From assembly GCA_022825185.1 (NCBI GenBank), contig JAJDYK010000015.1:1-35105 (forward strand): 35,105 nt of DNA. The letters are read 5' to 3'. Shown here in pieces: positions 9,312 to 16,035 of the stretch. The notes beneath the pieces were generated by a model. It did not search any database and was not told where the DNA came from. It saw only the letters and a list, made by a program, of their open reading frames with translations. The position numbers were made by a program, and so were the translations under genes. Within the stretch, counting starts at the first letter, position 1, and every line of letters begins with the position of its first letter. Source of the stretch: Candidatus Latescibacterota bacterium (lineage in GTDB: Bacteria; Latescibacterota; UBA2968; UBA8231).

Positions 9312-10421
9312 ATGTACTTCAACGGCCAACTCGCCATTGACCCGTCCCAAGAGACCCTAGTCGAAAAGGTCAGACCCACCAAGGTCTTCGGTCGCATGCT
9401 CTACTACCTGACTGCGGGTGGCCTGTCCGACCGGGAAGAACAAGAGACCTTCACCGCGGTGGCCATCTTGCAACAGCTCAACATGGCCCTGCGTTCTATG
9501 GGAGTGACCAATATCGTCCGCTTGGCCAAGGACCAGTACGACTTCTACTTTGACGAGCAGGGCCTAGAGGACGATCTGAAGGCCATCATGGAACAGTTTC
9601 ACATGGAGACCGACTACTACGAATCGGAATTGTTCGAGGCCCTCTATCTGGTCGTCGAGTACGCCGACCGGGAACTGACCTACCTCATTGAAATTGAAAT
9701 TGACCGGCTCCACCCTCCGGACGTGTATCCCATTACCATCACCATCAACGGCACGGCCAACGACTTTGCCCAACAGCCTGGGGAAAGCGCCGACAACCTG
9801 CGCCAGCGCATGGAGCCCGTCTTCCAAGCCCAGGACGCGTACGAACAATTCCAGCGCCGGAAAGAAGCCCATTTCAGCCACTTTATCAGCCGCCTCAACC
9901 AAGCCGTGGCCACTTATATTAAATGCGACGATGTGCGCCAGACCCTCGACACTCGCGTCATTCGCCCCCGAGAGCCAGTGGACCGGCCCGAGCAATTGCA
10001 AGAGCGGCGCACCGGGGCTGATACGCCTCCGCTCTTCCACGGCTATCACGGCTTTGACGCTTTCTTTCTCTACGCCTGGATGTGGTCGTCCATGTCATTC
10101 CACCACAACATCCACTACCACGACGTATCCGTGGTAGATGAACAGGGCCAGACCGTATTTGATGTCGGAGCCGCAGGTTTCCACGCCGGGGAGAGCAATA
10201 CCCTCAATCCAGAGGCCGATTTCGAGTCCCCGCCCGCCAGCGATGTCGATTACCATGCGGGCCACAGCTATCAGGACGGCCTTGAGCAGACTGCCTCGGT
10301 CCAGGAAGCGGGCACTGAGGCCGGAGAAAGTTCGTCGTGGCTGGATTTTGGCGGCGACAGCGGCGACAGTGGAGCGTCCTGCAGCTCGTGCAGTAGTTGC
10401 AGTTCGTGCGGCGGTATCTGA
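9312..10421 (+). CDS. Unknown protein with cysteine-rich C-terminal tail
   Basis: 369 aa; I do not recognise the family. The start is the ATG at 9312, seven bases after a GAGGAGG site. The N-terminal two thirds are acidic and aromatic-rich (for example DQYDFYFDEQGLEDD, TDYYESELFEALYLVVEYADRE), with no signal peptide or clear membrane helix. A His/Met/Trp/Phe-rich stretch around residues 235-275 (FHGYHGFDAFF, MWSSMSFHHNIHYHDV) is followed by a low-complexity acidic region. The last residues are CSSCSSCSSCGGI, a run of three CxxC pairs that could bind metal. It is the third gene after gdhA and follows the GRDP-like gene; the pair is probably a functional unit. Confidence 0.7.
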   Translation: MYFNGQLAIDPSQETLVEKVRPTKVFGRMLYYLTAGGLSDREEQETFTAVAILQQLNMALRSMGVTNIVRLAKDQYDFYFDEQGLEDDLKAIMEQFHMETDYYESELFEALYLVVEYADRELTYLIEIEIDRLHPPDVYPITITINGTANDFAQQPGESADNLRQRMEPVFQAQDAYEQFQRRKEAHFSHFISRLNQAVATYIKCDDVRQTLDTRVIRPREPVDRPEQLQERRTGADTPPLFHGYHGFDAFFLYAWMWSSMSFHHNIHYHDVSVVDEQGQTVFDVGAAGFHAGESNTLNPEADFESPPASDVDYHAGHSYQDGLEQTASVQEAGTEAGESSSWLDFGGDSGDSGASCSSCSSCSSCGGI

Positions 10422-10449
10422 GCCATCCTGCTCCGCGAAAACGAGTAGC

Positions 10450-11646
10450 TCACAGATGGCCTCCCCTTTTCAGGGTCTCGGGCACTCCCAACCACAAAGT
10501 GAGGGCCGCGGCCAAGCCAATGCCCGCGGCTGCCAATGGAGTTTCGGTCAGGCCAACCCAATCGGCGATATAGCCCATGGCGAGGGGGCTGCCCGCCCCG
10601 CCCAGATCGCCGACAAAGCGCCACAGCCCCAAAAACACCCCCCGTCCGTCGTCCGGGGCCAGATCCGCTCCCAGAGTCATCATGGTTCCCGACCCTATGC
10701 CGTTGCCTAGGCCCACTACCACTAGGGCTAGGAGCAGGCCCGAAAAATCCTGCGCTAGGAGAACGGCGGCCATACCCATACTCTGGACGAAAAAACTGGG
10801 CACTGAGGCGTACTTGCGCCCCCAGTGGTCCATGATCATGCCCGCCGGATAGAACATGAGCATGTCCACGGCCGCGGCAAGCGCTATGATTACCCCCACC
10901 TCCTCGACCCCCAAACCTAGGACATCGGCAGCGTAGAGCGGCGCGATGACTAGGCGGGCCGTGCGCACCATTTGGGCGCACAACTGGGCCGAGCCGGCCG
11001 TGAGCAGGATGCGGTAGTGGCTGCGCACAACATCGCCGACCCGTCCGCTGGACCGGTGGCTTGCTCCCGGGGAGTCCCCGCGGTCCTCCACCCAGGACAA
11101 GACCGCCAGCAAAGCCACCACCGCCAATATCCCGTACAACAGAAAGGCAGCCCGAAAGCCGTACGCCCCGGCTACTAGGCCGCCGAGCAGCGGTCCAGCA
11201 AAATAGCCGATGCGTCCTATGCCCCCGAACACGGCAATAGCCCGTCCCCGGAGTGCTGGCCGAATGGCCCCGGCCAGGTACGTATGGCGCGAGATATTCC
11301 ACAGGGCCGTACCGACCCCCGACACTAGGCGGCAGGCACTCACTTGCCACAGATCAGCGGCCACCAGCAGGCCGAAAATCCCCGCTAGGACGCAGCCTAC
11401 CCCCAACAGCATGGCGCGCTTTTCGCCCACCCGCCGCACCACCACTCCCGCGGGCACATCGCCGAGCAAAGTGCCGATCCCGTCCGCAGCTAAGACCACG
11501 CCCACTAAGCTGTACGATACCTCGAAAGAGCGGGCGAACAAAGGCAGGACGGGCAATAGCAGACCCCGGCAGACCGACAGGATCAGGGCCGGCGCGTACA
11601 CCGACAAAAATAAGTTTACTACTACCTCCTGTTTCTGCTTCGACAC
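10450..11646 (-). CDS. MFS transporter
   Basis: 398 aa from a GTG at 11646 with an AGAGG site nine bases upstream. The hydrophobic profile fits twelve helices. MFS signatures are visible: GDVPAGVVVRRVGEKR between helices 2 and 3, RLVSGVGTALW, and the repeat of that pattern in the second half, AGMIMDHWGRKYA. It ends at the typical LGVPETLKR cytosolic tail. It resembles drug or sugar efflux permeases, but no substrate can be assigned. It is convergent with the cysteine-tail gene (28-bp gap) and divergent from the isomerase/LarA/SDR operon, so it might serve that catabolic operon. Confidence 0.88.
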   Translation of the reverse strand: MSKQKQEVVVNLFLSVYAPALILSVCRGLLLPVLPLFARSFEVSYSLVGVVLAADGIGTLLGDVPAGVVVRRVGEKRAMLLGVGCVLAGIFGLLVAADLWQVSACRLVSGVGTALWNISRHTYLAGAIRPALRGRAIAVFGGIGRIGYFAGPLLGGLVAGAYGFRAAFLLYGILAVVALLAVLSWVEDRGDSPGASHRSSGRVGDVVRSHYRILLTAGSAQLCAQMVRTARLVIAPLYAADVLGLGVEEVGVIIALAAAVDMLMFYPAGMIMDHWGRKYASVPSFFVQSMGMAAVLLAQDFSGLLLALVVVGLGNGIGSGTMMTLGADLAPDDGRGVFLGLWRFVGDLGGAGSPLAMGYIADWVGLTETPLAAAGIGLAAALTLWLGVPETLKRGGHL

Positions 11647-11706
11647 TTTGTCAATCCTCTTAAATGGCCTTTAGACCGCAAAGCCCAAAGTTTGAGTTTT
11701 GGGATA

Positions 11707-11730
11707 TAAGTGTGGCTTTAGCCATACTTA
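11707..11730. promoter_or_regulatory. 24-bp inverted repeat in the divergent gap, possible operator
   Basis: Arms TAAGTGTGGCT and AGCCATACTTA are separated by TT, with one non-Watson-Crick position. It lies about 60 bp upstream of the leftward MFS start and 138 bp before the -35 of the rightward operon. On the minus strand a TATATC/TTATAT element abuts it. The size and symmetry suit a dimeric regulator, but no regulator gene is adjacent. The remaining 281-bp gap (11647-11927) shows no gene. Confidence 0.35.
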
Positions 11731-11867
11731 GCCCATCTGTTGGCTCGTCCGCTGGTCAATCATTTTGGGTTGATCGCCGTCGAAGCCCTCACCATTAACG
11801 ACATGATACACAATCACTGCCTCGCTAAATCTACTCAGGATGCCGCTTGGTCGCAGTTTCGGCTGAA

Positions 11868-11896
11868 TTGACGCTAGGAGGGACGGCGGCTATATT
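11868..11896 (+). promoter_or_regulatory. Sigma-70-like promoter of the isomerase/LarA/SDR operon
   Basis: TTGACG and TATATT are separated by exactly 17 bases. The predicted start point leaves a leader of roughly 25 bases to the ATG at 11928, with an AGGAG ribosome site within it. This is one of the two best promoters by eye in the window. Confidence 0.6.
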
Positions 11897-11927
11897 GCGC
11901 GGGGTTAAGCAAAACACAGGAGACCAC

Positions 11928-12692
11928 ATGCCTACTTCAGCAATTGGCGCGCAGCTATTCACGGTGCGCGATTTCACCAAAACCCCGGATGACATTCGCC
12001 AGACCTTCGCCAAGGTGCGAGCACTCGGCTACGAGGCTGTGCAAGCCTCGGCCTTCGGGGCGATCTCGCCGGCCGAACTGGCCGCGATAAGTAAGGCCGA
12101 GGGAGTGCAGATCGCGGCCACGCACACTAGCTACGAGCGCATCTGCGACGAGCCGCAAGCCGTCGTCGAGGAGCATCAGATGTGGGGGTGCCGTCACGTG
12201 GCCATCGGCGGCTTGCCCCAGGAATACCGCAACCGCGAAGGGTTCGCCCGCTTTGCAGCAGAGGCTTCGGCGGCGGCGCGTCCGCTCATTGACGCGGGCC
12301 TGACCTTTAGCTACCACAATCATAGCTTTGAGCTGGAGCGCTTTGAAGGGCGCACGGGGCTGGACATCCTGCGCGAGGAAAGTGATCCAGCCGTCTTTTC
12401 CTTTGAAATAGACACCTATTGGATCCAACACGGCGGCGGCAACCCGGTCTCGTGGTTGGACAAGTTCCGCGACCGCATGCACATCGTCCATCTCAAAGAC
12501 CTGAGCATGGACGGCTCCAAGCAGTGCTTCGCCGAAGTAGGGGAGGGGAACTTGGAATGGGAACCCATTCTCGCGGCCTGTAAGAGAGCACAGATTGAAT
12601 GGTACTTGATCGAACAAGACACTTGCCCGGGCGACCCGTTTGACAGCTTGGGTCTGAGCCTGCGCAACCTGCGGGCCATGGGCTTGGACTAG
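11928..12692 (+). CDS. Sugar phosphate isomerase/epimerase family TIM-barrel protein
   Basis: 254 aa starting at the ATG at 11928, behind an AGGAG site (the upstream frame extension overlaps the promoter and is discarded). It belongs to the xylose-isomerase-like TIM-barrel superfamily (AP endonuclease 2 fold). Visible signs are GAQLFTVRDF at strand 1, LTFSYHNHSFEL, FSFEIDTYWIQHGG, IVHLKDLS and WYLIEQDTC, which supply the Glu, Asp and His metal ligands at strand ends. Such proteins isomerise or epimerise sugars, inositols or hydroxypyruvate. It is first in a three-gene operon with a LarA-like racemase and an SDR, which points to sugar or sugar-acid catabolism. Confidence 0.9.
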   Translation: MPTSAIGAQLFTVRDFTKTPDDIRQTFAKVRALGYEAVQASAFGAISPAELAAISKAEGVQIAATHTSYERICDEPQAVVEEHQMWGCRHVAIGGLPQEYRNREGFARFAAEASAAARPLIDAGLTFSYHNHSFELERFEGRTGLDILREESDPAVFSFEIDTYWIQHGGGNPVSWLDKFRDRMHIVHLKDLSMDGSKQCFAEVGEGNLEWEPILAACKRAQIEWYLIEQDTCPGDPFDSLGLSLRNLRAMGLD

Positions 12693-12702
12693 GAGGAACA
12701 TC

Positions 12703-13884
12703 ATGCAGGGAATTTTCGTCCCGTGGGCCGCTTGGTACGGCAAGGCCCCGCTCAAAATGGAGTTTCCCGATCACTGGGAAGTGGCGGTTCACCACATGCG
12801 CGGCGGGCCGGACATCGGCGACGCCGGCATTCGCCAGGCACTGCAAGAGACCATCGGCGCTCCGCCGCTGCGCGAATTCGCCCGCGGTCGGTCTTCGGCA
12901 GCGATCTTAGTTGACGACCTCTCTCGCCCGACGCCAGCTTTTCGGCTCTTGCCCTATGTGCTTGAGGAGTTGGCTGTGGCTGGGATTGAGGCTGACGCGG
13001 TAAAGATCATCTGCGCGCTGGCGGCTCATCGCCCGATGACTCGCGACGATTTGATCAAGAAGGTCGGGTTGGACATCGTCGATACCATGCAGGTGCTCAA
13101 CCACAATGCCTACGAGAACTTGGAATTTCTCGGCTACTCCAGCCGCGGAGTGCCGATTTGGGTCAACCGCGATATGACCTCCTGCGAGGTGCGCATCGCC
13201 TTGGGGATGATCACGCCGCGCGGAGGGATGTTTGGCGGCGGAGCTAAATTGCTCATTCCCGGGGCCTGTGGGCAGCAGACGATTATGCTCAACCATCGCC
13301 ACGTACACAAAAATTTTCGCGCCCACCTGTCCGAGGTGGCGAAGATGGCTGGGGTCACGTATATCGTCAACCCGTTGCTCAACGAGAACTTGGAGATCTC
13401 CGGCTTGGTCGCTGGGGACACGGACGCGGCCTTTGCTCGGGGCTGCGAGTTGGGGCGGGAACAGTACGCGACCCAAGTGCCGGACGCCTTTGATATTGGC
13501 GTGTTCAACGCCTTCCCCAAGGATACGGAACTGTGCCAAGCCGGATTGGCCATGACGCCGTTGAGCGGTACTAAGAAAAACCCCTTCAACGAAAACTCGA
13601 CTACTGTCATGTGCTCGGCTAGCCCAGAGGGGCTGGGCTGGCATTCGGTATTGGGGCCGGGTACCGCCCTGCGGGGAAAGCCTAGGCCGCCTGCCCGGCG
13701 CACCATTCTATTTTCGCCTGGGATCAACAAATGGGATGCAGCTTCGCTCTTTGGTGAGGGGGTTATTTTTTGCAAAACTTGGCAGGCCGTATTGAGCGAA
13801 TTGGAAAACTACCACGGAGCTGACGCAAAAGTGTCGGTTTTTCCGGCTGGTGCGCTGCAACGGGCAGCCGACGCCGAGTATTAA
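12703..13884 (+). CDS. LarA-like nickel-pincer racemase/epimerase family protein
   Basis: 393 aa, beginning 10 bp after the isomerase stop with AGGAGG as ribosome site. Family motifs are DDLSRPTP (71-78), AAHRPMT with H109, GGGAKLLIPG with K182, and NH at H198. In lactate racemase LarA the equivalents are H108, the cofactor-bearing K184 and the Ni ligand H200; spacing of 16 residues between Lys and His is conserved. The position of LarA catalytic H174 falls in TPRGGMF, where Arg rather than His is seen, so the chemistry may differ from lactate racemisation. The family includes racemases and epimerases of other 2-hydroxy and sugar acids. The cofactor makers LarB, LarC and LarE are not in the window. 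Confidence 0.85.
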   Translation: MQGIFVPWAAWYGKAPLKMEFPDHWEVAVHHMRGGPDIGDAGIRQALQETIGAPPLREFARGRSSAAILVDDLSRPTPAFRLLPYVLEELAVAGIEADAVKIICALAAHRPMTRDDLIKKVGLDIVDTMQVLNHNAYENLEFLGYSSRGVPIWVNRDMTSCEVRIALGMITPRGGMFGGGAKLLIPGACGQQTIMLNHRHVHKNFRAHLSEVAKMAGVTYIVNPLLNENLEISGLVAGDTDAAFARGCELGREQYATQVPDAFDIGVFNAFPKDTELCQAGLAMTPLSGTKKNPFNENSTTVMCSASPEGLGWHSVLGPGTALRGKPRPPARRTILFSPGINKWDAASLFGEGVIFCKTWQAVLSELENYHGADAKVSVFPAGALQRAADAEY

Positions 13885-13891
13885 AGAGTAG

Positions 13892-13912
13892 GGGCAACCT
13901 TGTAGGTTGCCC
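13892..13912. repeat. Perfect 9-bp-arm palindrome between LarA-like and SDR genes (REP-like)
   Basis: GGGCAACCT and AGGTTGCCC are separated by TGT. No T tract follows, so a rho-independent terminator is unlikely in either direction. Sequences of this look are scattered between genes in many environmental bacterial genomes; that comparison is from memory. In RNA it could act as a processing or stability hairpin between two operon genes. Confidence 0.5.
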
Positions 13913-13942
13913 TCGCTTATACGAGAAATTCAAAGGAAAAAA

Positions 13943-14719
13943 ATGCCACCGCTAGCGCGTTTTGGTCTAGAGGGTAAAATAGTCATTGTCACGGGTGCTG
14001 GCCGGGGGATTGGCCGGACGATTGCGTTAGAATGCGCCCAGTCGGGCGGGCGCGTCGCCGTTGGTAGCCGCACCACGGCTGAGTTGGAAACGCTGGCTAC
14101 GGAGATAGAAGGTGCGGGTGGGACGTGTTTCCACCATCAGCTCGACGTGACGGACGTAAGCTCCATCGAGCGTTTTATAGCCGCGGTCGTAGCGCACTTT
14201 GGGCGGATTGACGTGCTGGTCAACAACGCTGGCTACAACAAGGTCGGCAAAATCCTCGACTACGACGAGGAACTCTACGACTTGATCGTCGATGCCAATC
14301 TGAAGAATGTGTTTTTCTGTAGCCAGATTGCCGCGCGGCAGATGATCGCCCAAGGAGGGGGGGGTAATATTATCAATATCTCTTCTCAAGCAGGCGTGGT
14401 CGGCGCGCCAGAGCGCGGCCCGTACTCAGGTGCCAAGGGCGGCGTCAACAACCTGACGCGGACTATGGCCGCAGAATGGGCCGAGTATCAGATACGAGTC
14501 AATGCAGTCGCCCCGACCGTGACTCGTTCGCCGCTGGCCGAGACCGCGATGAGGGAGAGCCAAGCCTTTGCCGATGCAGTGAAGACCAAAAATTTGCTGC
14601 GCGGTGCCCTAGCCGAGCCAGAGGAAATGTCGGCTCCGGTGATCTTTTTGGCGTCGGATGCCGCGTCGATGATCACCGGTCACACGCTGGTAGTGGATGG
14701 GGGCTGGACCATCGTTTAG
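13943..14719 (+). CDS. Short-chain dehydrogenase/reductase (classical SDR)
   Basis: 258 aa from the ATG at 13943, with AAAGGA seven bases upstream. The Rossmann motif is VTGAGRGIG, followed by VLVNNAGYN, NISSQAG (catalytic Ser) and YSGAKGG (catalytic Tyr and Lys). The C-terminus GHTLVVDGGWTIV is typical. Arg rather than Asp at the end of strand 2 (VAVGSRTT) may favour NADP(H), which is inference. Closest in look to gluconate 5-dehydrogenase or 3-oxoacyl reductase-like SDRs. It closes the three-gene catabolic operon, likely oxidising or reducing the hydroxy acid or sugar acid handled by the LarA-like enzyme. Confidence 0.92.
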   Translation: MPPLARFGLEGKIVIVTGAGRGIGRTIALECAQSGGRVAVGSRTTAELETLATEIEGAGGTCFHHQLDVTDVSSIERFIAAVVAHFGRIDVLVNNAGYNKVGKILDYDEELYDLIVDANLKNVFFCSQIAARQMIAQGGGGNIINISSQAGVVGAPERGPYSGAKGGVNNLTRTMAAEWAEYQIRVNAVAPTVTRSPLAETAMRESQAFADAVKTKNLLRGALAEPEEMSAPVIFLASDAASMITGHTLVVDGGWTIV

Positions 14720-14802
14720 CAATCGCGTTGAGTAGCGGTTAATAGCTGGATTTTATCGCATTCCCTCACACCAACATCCAAAAATTGCTAAAGAACTTAC
14801 TT

Positions 14803-15930
14803 CTACATGGGGAGTAGGTGGTCGCGGTAGTGTGCTAGGCGGCCGGCGAGCATGGAGTCGAGCGCGGCGGCCGAATGCGCCAAGCCCGTGCCAATGCCGC
14901 GCTGGGCTACGTGGACGAGAAGGCGCACCAGCCCATTGGCATCGTCGAGGTGGATGTACTCTGGGGCCAGTTGTGCGCCCGGTCCTGCGTTGTGATAGTT
15001 GCCGAGAGGTAGGGCCACTGCGCCCGTGCGGTAATCGGCCTGCATAAGCGGAGTGGCTTCGCAAGCACCGCTGTCCATCAGCTTGCGTTGATAGCGGAAA
15101 GGGGGCTGCTGGGCGGCCAATTCGTCAGCTAGTGCAGCCATCCCGCCGCTGATGTCCGGGTCGAACACCCAGAGCCGGTCGCCCACCCGCAAAATTGGCC
15201 CCGCGCCTAGCACTGCTCCAGCCGCCACACTGGAGCACTCGATATTGATGTAGAGTGCGCGTCGCGGCAAAAACCCAGCCTCCAGCGCGGCGAGCATACC
15301 GACGAAACCCACCTCTTCCGCGCGCGTGAGCAAGACGCCGAGTCGGACCGAGGCTTGCTGGCGAACCAAGGAATCCAAGACGCACAAAGCCACGGCCGCG
15401 CCGGCCAAATCGTCGATCGCCCGTCCACTCAAGCGCCGACCCCGCACCCGAAAGGCCGGCAGATCCCACATCGCAAAAGTCCCCGGCCCTTGGAGACTGT
15501 CGCGTGCTGTGGCCACTTCAACTAGGGGATAGCGCGTCCCCTCTGCTTCCACAGTGCGGACGATGGTCCCGGGGATTCCGCGCTGGGTAGCCGGGCGATT
15601 CAGGTCGAATAGGCGCACGCCGGTCGCTAACGCCTTTTCCAGCTCGACACCGCCGAGTATCTCGAACAGTGCTCGGCCTGACCCCTGCGAGGTTCTCCAC
15701 ACTAAGCCGGGGTGGTCGAGGTGGGCAGTTAAGACGATGAATTCGTCCTCCTCCTGTTGGCCCCCGCCATCGTAGAGCAGCAAGCTGTTGCCACAGTGGT
15801 CGTGGAGTACTTGAACTAGCGGCCGTTCAGCTGCGAATGCGCGCGCGATGCCAAAGGCAAAATGTTCGTGGAAAGGGGCTGTGGGCGCGCGGAGGAGCGG
15901 CTTGGCGAACTGGAGGAATTCAAGTTCCAT
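14803..15930 (-). CDS. Zinc aminopeptidase-like protein, M42/M28-type fold
   Basis: 375 aa starting at the ATG at 15930. The co-catalytic metallopeptidase signature is visible in order: LTAHLDHPG (His and Asp), GRAIDDLAGAAVAL (bridging Asp), LTRAEEVGFVGM (catalytic Glu pair), NIECSS (a Glu where M42 enzymes usually have Asp) and GNYHNAG (last His). The AIDDxxG and EEVGxxG pattern fits M42 glutamyl/deblocking aminopeptidases, which trim peptides in the cytosol. No signal peptide is present. The ligands look intact, unlike the degenerate M28 domain in the large fusion protein nearby. It converges on the SDR gene and diverges from the transporter operon. Confidence 0.85.
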   Translation of the reverse strand: MELEFLQFAKPLLRAPTAPFHEHFAFGIARAFAAERPLVQVLHDHCGNSLLLYDGGGQQEEDEFIVLTAHLDHPGLVWRTSQGSGRALFEILGGVELEKALATGVRLFDLNRPATQRGIPGTIVRTVEAEGTRYPLVEVATARDSLQGPGTFAMWDLPAFRVRGRRLSGRAIDDLAGAAVALCVLDSLVRQQASVRLGVLLTRAEEVGFVGMLAALEAGFLPRRALYINIECSSVAAGAVLGAGPILRVGDRLWVFDPDISGGMAALADELAAQQPPFRYQRKLMDSGACEATPLMQADYRTGAVALPLGNYHNAGPGAQLAPEYIHLDDANGLVRLLVHVAQRGIGTGLAHSAAALDSMLAGRLAHYRDHLLPM

Positions 15931-15973
15931 AAATTAAGAAAAAGCCCCTAAATGCCAATGTCGTCAACTCTCG

Positions 15974-16002
15974 TTGTCCCAATCGGTTAAGCTGCTTATT
16001 AT
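15974..16002 (+). promoter_or_regulatory. Possible promoter of the three-gene transporter operon
   Basis: TTGTCC and TATTAT are separated by 17 bases, in the divergent gap with the aminopeptidase gene. The predicted start point falls near 16009, which favours the TTG start at 16036 (AAGGGG six bases upstream) over the first TTG of the frame at 16012. Confidence 0.4.
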
Positions 16003-16035
16003 AACACGCTATTGCGATACAGTAAGGGGCTCTAC

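Noticed and set aside
10378..10418. Short tandem repeat that could pass for a CRISPR-like or satellite element
   Set aside because: It is the coding sequence of the CSSC repeats at a protein C-terminus; there are no spacers and the unit is only a few codons.
10271..11350. 359-codon minus-strand frame overlapping the MFS gene and the cysteine-tail gene
   Set aside because: It is the same strand as the MFS gene in another frame, is very rich in Gly, Arg and Pro, and shows no membrane helices or recognisable domain; the MFS frame carries the family motifs.
14720..14802. Terminator between the convergent SDR and aminopeptidase genes
   Set aside because: I could find no stable hairpin with a T tract in this 83-bp gap on either strand.
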